NCBI RefSeq assembly: GCF_020511115.1
Contig: NZ_JAJAVH010000007.1
Coordinates: 62,001 to 126,000 of the forward strand
Reading direction: 5' to 3'
Source: Luteimonas panaciterrae
GTDB taxonomy: Bacteria > Pseudomonadota > Gammaproteobacteria > Xanthomonadales > Xanthomonadaceae
DNA length: 64,000 bases
This document shows positions 8,940 to 17,947 of the stretch, piece by piece. A model generated the notes under the pieces. That model saw nothing but the letters and a program-made list of their open reading frames with translations, did no database searches and was not told the origin of the DNA. The stretch's first letter is position 1; each line of letters begins with the position of its first letter. A program made the position numbers and the translations under genes.

Positions 8940-9488
8940 ATGGTGGCGAGCAAGACGCAAGCACGCGCGGAACCCGTCGCGCGATCCGAACGCGAGACCG
9001 TGCTGGTCAGACTTGATCAGCGCTACCGGCCCGCGTTGATGTCCTTCTTCCTGCGCCGCGTGCCGGACCCGAGCGAAGCCGAAGACCTCACCCAGGAAGT
9101 GTTCGCCAATCTCGCCGCTTCGCGCGAGGGCGCGACGATCGGCGTCGACGGCTACGTGTTCCAGACCGCGGCGAACCTGCTGCGCGATCGCCAACGTCGC
9201 GAGAAGGTGCGCTCGCTGCACCGCGCGCACCTGGCACTGGACGAAAGCGCGAATGTCGAGGCGCTGGAACCGCCGCGCGTCGTGGCCGGCCGTCAGGCGC
9301 TGGATGAAGTCGCCGAAGCACTGGACGAACTCCCGTCGAAGACACGGGCGATCTTCCTGCTGTTCCGGCTGGAACACATGAAACAGGCCGAGATCGCCCA
9401 GCTCTACGGCATCTCCGTCAGCGCGGTGCAGAAACACCTGCTGCGGGCGATGGCGCATCTGACCTCCCGACTGAGGGAGTACGTGTGA
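8940..9488 (+). CDS. ECF (FecI-type) RNA polymerase sigma factor
   Basis: 182 aa. Region 2 is visible in YRPALMSFFLRRVPDPSEAE plus DLTQEVFANL, and region 4 in LDELPSKTRAIFLLFRLE and the helix-turn-helix MKQAEIAQLYGISVSAVQKH. It should direct RNA polymerase to the promoter of the downstream receptor operon when released by the FecR-like protein. ATG 8940 gives a normal ECF N-terminus; in-frame starts at 8838 and 8880 would read through the strong hairpin at 8858-8886. The stop overlaps the GTG of the FecR gene by 4 bp. Confidence 0.9.
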   Translation: MVASKTQARAEPVARSERETVLVRLDQRYRPALMSFFLRRVPDPSEAEDLTQEVFANLAASREGATIGVDGYVFQTAANLLRDRQRREKVRSLHRAHLALDESANVEALEPPRVVAGRQALDEVAEALDELPSKTRAIFLLFRLEHMKQAEIAQLYGISVSAVQKHLLRAMAHLTSRLREYV

Positions 9489-10489
9489 AACGAACAGAAG
9501 GCCCATCCGATCGCGACAGTCTCGAGCGTGCCAGCGCCTGGTGCCTGCGCCTGGCCGAAGGCGAGTTGTCGGCAAACGAACAGGCCGATCTGCAAGCCTG
9601 GCTCGACGCCGATCCGCAGCATCACGATCTGCTGACTGCCGCGCAGCGCGCCTGGCGCATCACGGGCGAACAGCCAACGCATCCGCGGATGCAGGCATTG
9701 CGTCGCGCCGCCCTCGAGGACGCGCACGCCAGCCGCCGCGCGCGCCGCAGAACGGCCATGCTCGCCACGGCCGCCTGCTGCCTGCTCGCAGTTGGCCTCG
9801 TCTGGTGGTGGTGGATGCCGCGCGTCTACCAGACCGGCATCGGCGAGCGCACCAGCGTCACTCTCGCGGACGGATCGACCCTGCTGCTGGACGCGGCAAC
9901 GCGCGTGGAAGTGCGCATCCGCGCGCAGCGGCGGGACCTGCGGCTGGAATACGGCCGCGCGACATTCGCGGTCGCCAAGGATCCTTCACGCCCGTTCTCG
10001 GTCAGCGCCGGCGACAGCACGGTGATCGCGACCGGCACCCGCTTCAGCGTCGAACGGCTGCCGCGACAGCTGCGCGTGGTGCTGTACGAAGGCCGCGTCG
10101 AGGTGGCGGACAACGGCGTGGCCGCGAGCGGCATCGCCCACACGGATGCCAATCACAACCGCACGCTGACTCCCGGCCAGGAACTGATCGCCTCATCAGA
10201 CGCCACGCGTGACACACGCATCGCGCGCGTGGACACAGGCAACGCCCGCGCGTGGGAACGCGGGCTGCTGGTGTTCCGCGACGAATCGCTCGACCTCGCG
10301 GTGGCGCGCGTGAACCGCTATTCGCGGCAGACCCTGCGCATCGGCGACACGGCCGCATCACGCATCCGCATCAGCGGCGTCTTCAAGGCCGGTGATACGC
10401 CCGCCTTCGTCGCTGGCGTCACCTCGGCATTTCCCTTGCGGGCGAACCGCGGCGATGACGCGATCGTGCTCGAATCCCGCTCGCACTGA
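9485..10489 (+). CDS. FecR-family anti-sigma / sigma regulator
   Basis: 334 aa. The cytoplasmic N-terminal DUF4880-like anti-sigma segment (LERASAWCLRLAEGELSANE) is followed by one transmembrane helix (about residues 92-107, AMLATAACCLLAVGLVWWWW) and the periplasmic FecR domain. That domain has GERTSVTLADGSTLLLDAAT, the LEYGRATFAVAKD strand and a C-terminal secretin/STN-like segment. By analogy with FecR it carries the signal from a TonB receptor to the sigma factor. The GTG start overlaps the sigma-factor stop, so expression is coupled. Confidence 0.9.
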   Translation: MKRTEGPSDRDSLERASAWCLRLAEGELSANEQADLQAWLDADPQHHDLLTAAQRAWRITGEQPTHPRMQALRRAALEDAHASRRARRRTAMLATAACCLLAVGLVWWWWMPRVYQTGIGERTSVTLADGSTLLLDAATRVEVRIRAQRRDLRLEYGRATFAVAKDPSRPFSVSAGDSTVIATGTRFSVERLPRQLRVVLYEGRVEVADNGVAASGIAHTDANHNRTLTPGQELIASSDATRDTRIARVDTGNARAWERGLLVFRDESLDLAVARVNRYSRQTLRIGDTAASRIRISGVFKAGDTPAFVAGVTSAFPLRANRGDDAIVLESRSH

Positions 10490-10598
10490 GAACCCGGTCA
10501 AAATTGCCGTCAGCGCCAAGTGAGGGTTTTCCGCATTCATGCGTACTACCTCTATCGAAACCGTCGCGACACTTGCGGCGGACGGGAGGAGAAACCAC

Positions 10599-13448
10599 GT
10601 GGTCAAGACTTTTCAGTACCGGACATTTCCGTACCGCAACACCGCCCTCGCCTACGCTCTGGCGGCGATCCTGACCTCGGCGCCGACCGTGGCCGATGCG
10701 CAGACGGCCGACACGCAAACCGCGCAGGCCGGCAATGCGACCTTCGCGTTCGACATCCCCGCGCAGGAACTCGGCGCGGCGCTTCGTCAATTCGGCCAGA
10801 TCACCGGACAACAGCTCGTCTTCGACGAAGCCTTGGTAAGCGGCCGGCGCAACGCGGCGCTCAACGGCAGTTTCAACGCCGGGGAAGGCCTGCAACGGTT
10901 GCTCGCGGGGACCGGTCTGACGGTGCGGCCCGCCGGCAACGGCGTCGTCACGATCACCGATTCCAATTCAACGCGTCCCAATCCCGCGCAGTCCCAGCAG
11001 TTATCGACGGCCACGCCCGCGCAGGCGCCTCCGGGCGGACAGGAACCAAAATTGCTCGAGCGCGTCGTGGCCACCGGCACCACCGCGCGACATCGCACCG
11101 TGCTCGAATCCTCGTCCGCGATCACCGTCGCCGATCGTCAAGCGCTCGACCGCAAAGCGCCACGCAGCACGGCGCAGGCGCTGGAGCTGGTGCCCGGCAT
11201 CTTCGTGGAAGGCACCGGCGGCGAAATCTCGAACAACTTCTCCGTGCGCGGCATGCCCGGTGGCGGCCAACAATTCGTGCAGCTGTCCGAGGATGGCCTG
11301 CCAATCTTCTATACCGATGCGCTGTCGGACACCATCCTCAAGCAGGAACTCTTCATCGATCGCCTGGAAGCGGTGCGCGGCGGCACCTCTGGCATCCTCA
11401 CCGTCAACGGCGCGGGCGCCAACATCAACTTCATCACCCGCAAGCCCGGGCCGGAACCGGCTGGGTCGATCCGCGTGACCGGCTCCGACTTCGGCACCGC
11501 ACGCGTGGATTTGTGGCAAGGCGGTCCGATCAACGACGAATGGAGCTACAGCATCGGCGGCTTCTTCCGCCATTCCGACAGCATCCGCGACAACGGCTTC
11601 ACCGGCGATCACGGCGGCATCTTCCGCGCCACCATTGGCCGCATCTTCGATCGCGGTGAGTTCGGCTTCAATCTCAAGCTCGTCAACGACCACAACACCT
11701 TCCTGCTGCCGATTCCGCTGCAGGACCCACGCAATCCGCGCAGCGTTCCGGGCCTCGACGCCAACGACGGCACCATGATCAGTCGCGACAACATGATCAT
11801 GAACGTGCGCACATCACCCTATTCCGGCCGGCAACTGCAACGGCACGATCTGCGCGACGGTGTCGAAACGGTCGCCTTCGCGCCGGGCTACCACTTCGAA
11901 TACGACCTGACCGACACCCTTACCTTCCGCAGCAAAGGCCGCTACACCGACTTCAAGAACAACTTCAATTCGGTGTTCAGCAGCGACAACAACTCGCTGG
12001 TGCCGGCGACCTACCGGCTCGATCCGGCCAATTTCAGCGACGTCGCGCTGATGATGAATCGCTTCGGGCCACAGGGCGCGGTCAGCGCCGGATTGCGGCG
12101 CGTGTCCACCGGCGAAGTCATTTCCGGCGCCGACGCGCTCAATGCCCTCAATGGCAACGGCCTGGTGACCCACAGCATCACCGGCAACAACCGCAAGGAA
12201 GTGAAGGAGTTCGTCAACGACGCCAGCCTCACCTGGGAAACCGACCGCAATGCGTTCACCGTCGGCCTGCTCTATTTCCATACGCGCGCCAAGGATTCCA
12301 ACATTGGCGCGTCGAGCTTCGTCAGCGAGGTGAAAAATCATCCCGATCGGATGGACATCGTCGCGCTGGACGCCAACGGCAACGTGGTCGGCTCCCTGAC
12401 CGAGAACGGCCTGCTCAACTACAGCAACTGGGGCGACTCCAACACCCACTACACGGCCGACTCCTACTCGCTCTACCTCAACGACGAATTCCACGTCACC
12501 GACCGGTTGCGCATCGACGGCGGCGTTCGGGTGGAGAAATACGACATCACCTTCTACGAAGGCATCTCGACACCGATGATGCCGATCGACGGCGCATTCG
12601 ATGCCAGCGGCAATGACGTGGACAACATCATCGCCAACAACTATCTCGCGCAGTTCGGCGGTGGCGCCTTCACCGGTCAGTACAACCGCTACAACGCCGG
12701 CTTCACCGAGACCGCGGCGACCGTCGGCGGCACTTACCTCATCACCAACAACTTCTCCCTGTATGCACGCTACGCCCGCGGCTTCCAGGCCAACGGCCGC
12801 TTTGATCCGGTGAAAATCGACTTCGGCGAAATCGGCTTGCGCTTCCAGAACGATGTCGTGAGCGCGTCGCTGACTGGCTTTCGCACCACCTACAAGGATT
12901 TCCTGTTCTCGCGCCTGCCGCCCGGCGGATCGACCGAAGTGCGGTTCTATTCCGACATCGTCTCCACCGGCGTTGAATTCGACCTGCTGTGGAAGCCGGT
13001 CGACTGGTTTCAGTTGCAGGCCACCGGCGTGGCGCAGAAGTCCGAAGTGGAGATCACTAACGACCAGAACAGCGGCTTCGCCAGCGCGTTCGATGGTAAC
13101 AAGCCCGAACGCACGCCGCCGCTGAACGTCACGGTGACGCCGAGCTTCCTGTTTCCGAACGATCGCGGCGAGGTCTATGTGTCCTACCACTACCTCGACA
13201 AGATCTACTCGGACATCGCCAACACACTGGAACTGCCGAGTTACGGCGTGTGGAGCGCGGGCGTGATCTACAACCCGACCAAGCAGTGGCAGCTGCAGGC
13301 CAGCATCGACAACATCACCAACGAGATCGGCCTGACCGAGGGCAATCCGCGTTCTGGATTCTCGGAGAATCCGGCGGTCTCGGATTTCTTCTACGCACGT
13401 CCGATCGTGGGGCGCAACCTGGTGTTCAGCGTCACCTACAACTTCTGA
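10599..13448 (+). CDS. STN-domain TonB-dependent receptor
   Basis: 949 aa outer-membrane receptor. A signal peptide (to about residue 36) precedes an STN signalling domain (FAFDIPAQELGAALRQFGQI, about residues 50-105). After a Pro/Gln-rich linker come the plug (TARHRTVLESSSAITVADRQ onward) and the beta barrel, ending in the aromatic C-terminal strand VGRNLVFSVTYNF. The GTG at 10599 follows GGGAGGA at 7 bp; an ATG at 10539 in frame would add 20 residues before the basic signal-peptide start. The STN domain should contact the FecR-like protein and switch on the ECF sigma factor. The ligand cannot be read from sequence; the glycosidase-like partner suggests a sugar conjugate, while similar sets also serve iron chelates. 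Confidence 0.9.
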   Translation: MVKTFQYRTFPYRNTALAYALAAILTSAPTVADAQTADTQTAQAGNATFAFDIPAQELGAALRQFGQITGQQLVFDEALVSGRRNAALNGSFNAGEGLQRLLAGTGLTVRPAGNGVVTITDSNSTRPNPAQSQQLSTATPAQAPPGGQEPKLLERVVATGTTARHRTVLESSSAITVADRQALDRKAPRSTAQALELVPGIFVEGTGGEISNNFSVRGMPGGGQQFVQLSEDGLPIFYTDALSDTILKQELFIDRLEAVRGGTSGILTVNGAGANINFITRKPGPEPAGSIRVTGSDFGTARVDLWQGGPINDEWSYSIGGFFRHSDSIRDNGFTGDHGGIFRATIGRIFDRGEFGFNLKLVNDHNTFLLPIPLQDPRNPRSVPGLDANDGTMISRDNMIMNVRTSPYSGRQLQRHDLRDGVETVAFAPGYHFEYDLTDTLTFRSKGRYTDFKNNFNSVFSSDNNSLVPATYRLDPANFSDVALMMNRFGPQGAVSAGLRRVSTGEVISGADALNALNGNGLVTHSITGNNRKEVKEFVNDASLTWETDRNAFTVGLLYFHTRAKDSNIGASSFVSEVKNHPDRMDIVALDANGNVVGSLTENGLLNYSNWGDSNTHYTADSYSLYLNDEFHVTDRLRIDGGVRVEKYDITFYEGISTPMMPIDGAFDASGNDVDNIIANNYLAQFGGGAFTGQYNRYNAGFTETAATVGGTYLITNNFSLYARYARGFQANGRFDPVKIDFGEIGLRFQNDVVSASLTGFRTTYKDFLFSRLPPGGSTEVRFYSDIVSTGVEFDLLWKPVDWFQLQATGVAQKSEVEITNDQNSGFASAFDGNKPERTPPLNVTVTPSFLFPNDRGEVYVSYHYLDKIYSDIANTLELPSYGVWSAGVIYNPTKQWQLQASIDNITNEIGLTEGNPRSGFSENPAVSDFFYARPIVGRNLVFSVTYNF

Positions 13449-15550
13449 TGCGACGTATGAGCATGCGATATTCGATCATGGGCAGGCTGTTGGCCGTAGC
13501 CGTGTTTGCTTGCGTCTCCCTTGCCGCCAATTGCGCGCCATCACCCGCCGATGGCGCGGCACGCACGACAACGGATGAAACGCTGCGCTTCACCATTCGT
13601 GAAGGCGACATCCTCAATGCCTTCTACCGGCAAGGGCCGATCGCCGCGCATCTGCTTTTGAGTTCAGGACGGCAACCGCGCGCATTGGTGGCCTTCCCCG
13701 CCGGCAACAGCGGTGTCGGATTGTGGTTCGCCCCCACCTCGGCACCGGTCGAATGGCGTTTGCGCGGCGAGCCTCGCGGCATCACACGGCGCGATCCACA
13801 AGGCCGGATATTGCGCGGGATCGAGGCGGAAGTCGAAACCAACGCGTCACGGCTGGTACCACGGGAAGCGGTGCTGGGCAGCGTGCGCGTGCTGCGCGAC
13901 TACCAAGTCCTCGGCACGCGCCCGGACGCAGTCGCGACGAAGCCTCAGGTGAAATCACGCAGTCTGCGCTGGGCGCGGCCGCGGCTGGATGGCGCACCGG
14001 GCTATGCGCTTTCGGTCGAGGTGCTGGCTGGCGAGATCGCCCATGAGTCCGTCAAGCAGCAGAACAGTTCGATCGCGATCACGGCGCCACGCAATCGGCC
14101 ACTGCGGCTGCGAATCACCGCGCTCACCGGCGAAACACCGCTGACGCCACTGTCCTCGTCACAACTGCTGACGGAAGCGGCCGCGAACGACACCCGCAGC
14201 CGCGACGCGCTGACCTTCCTCAGCTACCAGGAAAAATTCCTCGCCGGCTCCTGGCGCTTCGACACCTACTTCGGCCGCGACACGCTGATGTCGATGCGCC
14301 TGCTTCTGCCCGCGCTTGCTCCCGAGGCCGCCGAAGCCGGTCTCGGTTCGGTGCTGGAACGCTTGAATGCCGACGGTGAAGTCGCGCACGAGGAGGACAT
14401 TGGCGAATTCGCCGTGCTGCGGCATCGTCAGGAAGGCGGCACCGGCGACGCGCCGGTCTACGACTACAACATGATCGATGATGATTTCATGCTCGCGCCG
14501 GTGGCGGCCTCGTACCTGCTCGATCACCCGCAAGGCCGCACCCGCGCGGTCGCTTTCCTGGCGCGCAAGACCGGCACCGGCGAGCATTTCGGCGACGCGC
14601 TGGCGCGCAATTTCGCCTGGGTGACGGCGGCGGCGGCGCCGTTCACGCGCGAACAGAAAGCAAACCACCTGATCGCATTGAAATCAGGAAAGAACACCGG
14701 CCAGTGGCGCGACAGCCAAGATGGCTTGGCCGGCGGCCGTTATCCCTACGACGTTAATGCGGTTCTCGTGCCAGCGGCGCTGTCGTCGATCGCGCGACTG
14801 CGCGCCGCCGGATTGCTGAAGCCCTACCTCATGCCGCAGCAGGACAACACACTCGCCAACGCCGATCAATCCGCGAGCGTCTGGCTGCGCGCCGCGCCGC
14901 CATTGTTCGTCTTCGAGATCAATGCCAAACGCGCGCGCAGCGCAGTCTCCGACTATGCCAAAGCCCAAGGCGTGGATCCGGCATCGGCACTCGCGTCATT
15001 GCCGAAGGGCGCACTGCAATTCAACGCAATCGCGATCGACGCCAAAGCACGTGCGATCCCGGTGCTGCATTCCGACGATGGCTTCGACCTGCTGTTCCTC
15101 GATCCTCCGGCACCGGCCCTGGAACGCTCCGTGCAGGCGCTGATGCGTCCGTTCCCTGCTGGCCTGATGACCGACATCGGTCTGCTGGTCGCGAATCCCG
15201 CCTATGCCGACGCGCACATCCAAAGCCTGCTCGGCCGCAACGCTTATCACGGCACGGTGGTCTGGGCCTGGCAGCAAGCGGTTCTGGCCGCGGGCCTCGA
15301 TCGGCAACTGCAGCGTAACGATCTGCCCGAAACGACACGCGCACGCCTCACCGACGCACGCACGCGACTGTGGTCGGCGATCGAGGCCGCGCACGATGTA
15401 CGCACTTCCGAACTGTGGTCGTGGTCCTATGCCGACGGCCGCTATCGTGTCGAGCCATTTGGCCAGCGCGGCGGCGATCAAGACGAATCCAACGCCGCGC
15501 AGTTGTGGAGCACGGTCTTCCTGGCCCTGAAACCGCCGGCACCGCGATAG
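13448..15550 (+). CDS. Exported six-hairpin-glycosidase-like protein
   Basis: 700 aa. An N-terminal signal peptide ends near residue 28 (LLAVAVFACVSLAANC); the cysteine there has Asn at -1, so it is a poor lipobox and export rather than lipidation is assumed. The region around residues 265-300 has SYQEKFLAGSWRFDTYFGRD, with the GRDT motif of glycogen-debranching and related (alpha/alpha)6 glycosidases. Repeated helical segments and a WAWQQAVLAAGLDRQL motif follow. The ATG overlaps the receptor stop by one base, so it is co-translated with it. It probably processes the ligand imported by the receptor; the exact substrate is unknown. Confidence 0.7.
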   Translation: MRRMSMRYSIMGRLLAVAVFACVSLAANCAPSPADGAARTTTDETLRFTIREGDILNAFYRQGPIAAHLLLSSGRQPRALVAFPAGNSGVGLWFAPTSAPVEWRLRGEPRGITRRDPQGRILRGIEAEVETNASRLVPREAVLGSVRVLRDYQVLGTRPDAVATKPQVKSRSLRWARPRLDGAPGYALSVEVLAGEIAHESVKQQNSSIAITAPRNRPLRLRITALTGETPLTPLSSSQLLTEAAANDTRSRDALTFLSYQEKFLAGSWRFDTYFGRDTLMSMRLLLPALAPEAAEAGLGSVLERLNADGEVAHEEDIGEFAVLRHRQEGGTGDAPVYDYNMIDDDFMLAPVAASYLLDHPQGRTRAVAFLARKTGTGEHFGDALARNFAWVTAAAAPFTREQKANHLIALKSGKNTGQWRDSQDGLAGGRYPYDVNAVLVPAALSSIARLRAAGLLKPYLMPQQDNTLANADQSASVWLRAAPPLFVFEINAKRARSAVSDYAKAQGVDPASALASLPKGALQFNAIAIDAKARAIPVLHSDDGFDLLFLDPPAPALERSVQALMRPFPAGLMTDIGLLVANPAYADAHIQSLLGRNAYHGTVVWAWQQAVLAAGLDRQLQRNDLPETTRARLTDARTRLWSAIEAAHDVRTSELWSWSYADGRYRVEPFGQRGGDQDESNAAQLWSTVFLALKPPAPR

Positions 15551-15654
15551 CGCCGGCCATTGATCGAAGCCGTTCGCATGAGCGGCTGATCACCAGGTCA
15601 GATCATCAGAATCAGGAGTAATGTAACTGTCCTCCGATACGATCTTTTGACGTC

Positions 15655-15885
15655 ATGCCGCAACCGCCACGCGCCTTCTCGCCGGTCCGCCGTTATGCGC
15701 TGGCCATCTGGTTCTGCGGCATCGCGGTGATCGGCGCGATGGAATTCCACCGCACGGCGTTCGCCGCGGGCCATTTCGCGCCAACCTTCATTGCCTGGCT
15801 ATGGCTGGCGGGCACGCTCGTGACCGCGGTGATCGGCATCCTCTTGGCGCTGCGTGAACGCCGGGCATCTCGATCGGATCGCTAA
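15655..15885 (+). CDS. Small two-helix membrane protein
   Basis: 76 aa with two predicted transmembrane helices (YALAIWFCGIAVIGAMEF and FIAWLWLAGTLVTAVIGILL) and a basic C-terminus. I do not recognise the family. The 3' end overlaps the convergent gene ending at 15882 by 4 bp. The 104 bp before it contain only a weak AGCCG/CGGCT inverted repeat and no clear promoter. Confidence 0.5.
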   Translation: MPQPPRAFSPVRRYALAIWFCGIAVIGAMEFHRTAFAAGHFAPTFIAWLWLAGTLVTAVIGILLALRERRASRSDR

Positions 15886-16655
15886 CGCGGCTCCCGCAAT
15901 CGCCAGAGAACACGTCGCCCCTCTTCCTCGAAGACCCACCAGCGACCGTCGGGAGAGATCGCGATAGGCGCCGACGGCAAACCGACGGCCGGCTTGCCTG
16001 AAACGATCACACGACGCGCCTCGATCTTCCACGGCAAGCCCGGCGGCAAGGCGCGCGTGGACAGCGTCGCATCGCCCTTGGAAGCGGCGACTTTCGTGTC
16101 GGTGAGCGGCTCGTAAATCTCGCGTTCGAGGCGACAATTCGCATTAAGCCGAACTCGATGGGTGACGGGTCCCACGCCATCCGAGTAGGTATCGGCGGCG
16201 GCGTCGATTCCAACATCGTCGACCGCGAGAAGACGATCCAGTTCCACCTCGCTGCTGCACGCGCGCGCGCCATCGCGCCAGCGCGAGGCATGACCGGCAA
16301 TCACCCACAAGTCGCCATTGACGGCGTAACCGAGATCGGACACCCAACCGCCCGCTGGATGCTCGCTCGGCGCATTGCCATCGAGATCGAGCACCTGGAA
16401 CTTCTCGCCATCGGCCCACACGAGTCGCGGATGCCGTGGATCGAACGCCACCGCGCCAGCGCCGAGCAAGGGCGTGCGATCGCGCAAGGCCACCTGGCCG
16501 TTTTCGCTCGGCAGTTCCACGGGCGGTGATGGCCAGGCCTTCGCGTTGGCAGAAGCAGGCGCATCGTTCGATCGCGCGGCATGCTCGGCACGACAGGCCG
16601 GTGCCAGCGCGACCAGCAGCGCCATGAACAAGGAAACAGATCGCGGCAAGGACAT
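15882..16655 (-). CDS. Exported hypothetical protein, possible lipoprotein
   Basis: 257 aa starting MSLPRSVSLFMALLVALAPAC, a signal peptide with a cysteine in a near-lipobox (ALAPAC). The mature part has repeated strand-like segments such as RLVWADGEKFQVLDLDGN and PIAISPDGRWWVFEEEGRRV, with the SPDGRWW motif typical of beta-propeller or Kelch-like blades. The length allows only a partial propeller. Function unknown. ATG 16655 was preferred because it starts the signal peptide. Not recognised as a named family. Confidence 0.6.
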   Translation of the reverse strand: MSLPRSVSLFMALLVALAPACRAEHAARSNDAPASANAKAWPSPPVELPSENGQVALRDRTPLLGAGAVAFDPRHPRLVWADGEKFQVLDLDGNAPSEHPAGGWVSDLGYAVNGDLWVIAGHASRWRDGARACSSEVELDRLLAVDDVGIDAAADTYSDGVGPVTHRVRLNANCRLEREIYEPLTDTKVAASKGDATLSTRALPPGLPWKIEARRVIVSGKPAVGLPSAPIAISPDGRWWVFEEEGRRVLWRLREPR

Positions 16656-16724
16656 CCCGGGCCTCGATGGTGACAGCAGCAAAGCCTGCGGGCTCAGATT
16701 ACTGCGATCACGCACGATTTGTGA

Positions 16725-17750
16725 TCATCGCTGCCCGATTCCCATGCGATCCCAGACGCCTTCCAGCCCGTCGCGATTATGGGTTCCGGCCATCCCACCT
16801 GCGTCGCCGGCACCGAAGCCTGGATGGTATTCGACGTGCGGCCGATCCGGACTGCGCCAGTTGCCGCCCCAGGTCAGGCCGTTGTCCGCTGCGATCTCGC
16901 CGTAGCGCGACCAGTTGTTGTTGGCCGCCCAGGCGTCCGCGCCCGGGCGATTGCCGAAGGAAAGGTCGACGGCGAGACCATAGTTGTGCCAGGACTGGCC
17001 GCCTCTTGCATTGGTCACGACATTGCCCGGCGCGGTCCGTCCCTGCGCGTACAGCTGATTCTGCTCGGCGAAGGTACGGAAGCCGGTATCCACGCGCAGG
17101 CTCATGCCTTCACGACGCGCCTGCTCGATCACATCCTTCACGCGATTGGTGAAATCCTGATTCAAGTTCGGATCGCCCAGGCGATTACGGGAATCCGCCG
17201 GGCGCAGATCGAGCACGGTCTGCATGTTTACGCCGAGCTGCTCCCGCAACTCCACGCGCGCATTGATGTCACCGTAGACGCTGCGTGTCTGCTCCTCGCC
17301 GTTGAACTGCACGGTGCCGTTGTTGCTGATCGTACCCACCACCTGACCATCGGCGTTGACGAGACTGCCCTGGTCGATGCTGTAGGTCTGTCCATCCATC
17401 GTCAGCGTGCCCGCATCCGGTGACATCAGCGAATGCGACGCGGCCAGATTGACGCCGAGATCCTGCGCGACGCGCCCCTCGACGTAAGCAGCAGTGGCGG
17501 CATTGGGCGCGGTCATGAAATCGTTGAGCGCCTGGACCTTCTGCTCCTCGGTCATGTTGTAGCAGCTGAGGTTTCCGGCCAGCCTGTCGAGCGCCTGCAC
17601 GGCTTGCGGATTGTTGGCCAGCTCGGAACGGATTTCCTGCTCGCGCGTCCTGGACGCCGAGGTCTGTTCCTGCGACAACGCATCGGACAATGACGATGAC
17701 GATTGCGCGGAAGATGAAGAATCAGAAGAGTTGGTGCCGTCGACAGCCAT
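16725..17750 (-). CDS. M15-family metallopeptidase (D-Ala-D-Ala / L-Ala-D-Glu type) with Ser-rich N-terminus
   Basis: 341 aa. The C-terminal third is a Peptidase_M15_4 domain. It has TGFRTFAEQNQLYAQGRT, the zinc site H255-x6-D262 in SWHNYGLAVDLSF, and the third ligand H305 in RPHVEYHPG. The middle has a beta-hairpin segment (GQTYSIDQGSLVNADGQVVG). The N-terminus is a low-complexity Ser/Asp stretch (residues 6-30) with no signal peptide. ATG 17750 follows GGGAGGA at 7 bp. It should cut peptidoglycan peptides, but without a signal it must leave by a holin, a dedicated secretion system or lysis. Confidence 0.8.
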   Translation of the reverse strand: MAVDGTNSSDSSSSAQSSSSLSDALSQEQTSASRTREQEIRSELANNPQAVQALDRLAGNLSCYNMTEEQKVQALNDFMTAPNAATAAYVEGRVAQDLGVNLAASHSLMSPDAGTLTMDGQTYSIDQGSLVNADGQVVGTISNNGTVQFNGEEQTRSVYGDINARVELREQLGVNMQTVLDLRPADSRNRLGDPNLNQDFTNRVKDVIEQARREGMSLRVDTGFRTFAEQNQLYAQGRTAPGNVVTNARGGQSWHNYGLAVDLSFGNRPGADAWAANNNWSRYGEIAADNGLTWGGNWRSPDRPHVEYHPGFGAGDAGGMAGTHNRDGLEGVWDRMGIGQR

Positions 17751-17864
17751 GTGCCCGTCCTCCCATCCGTAGTCAGGGTCGCGCGCCTCGCAATGCGGCA
17801 AGACGCGCAGCGAGACATCGTTGTATCGCATCGAATCGCACGCGCCACCTGGGGTAGACCCTAG

Positions 17865-17883
17865 CCGCCGATGTAATCGGCGG
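17865..17883 (-). terminator. Hairpin between DUF1501 gene and M15 peptidase
   Basis: Perfect 8-bp stem CCGCCGAT / ATCGGCGG with a 3-base loop, located 65 bp downstream of the DUF1501 stop on the minus strand. No T-run follows on the minus strand; a T6 run lies about 13 bases beyond it on the plus strand. It probably ends the DUF1800-DUF1501 message or marks a processing site. Confidence 0.45.
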
Positions 17884-17947
17884 TGTAACGCCTCATTTTT
17901 TGAACGTCATCGCAGGGCTTCACATTCGAAAAGCGATCGCGTGCACG

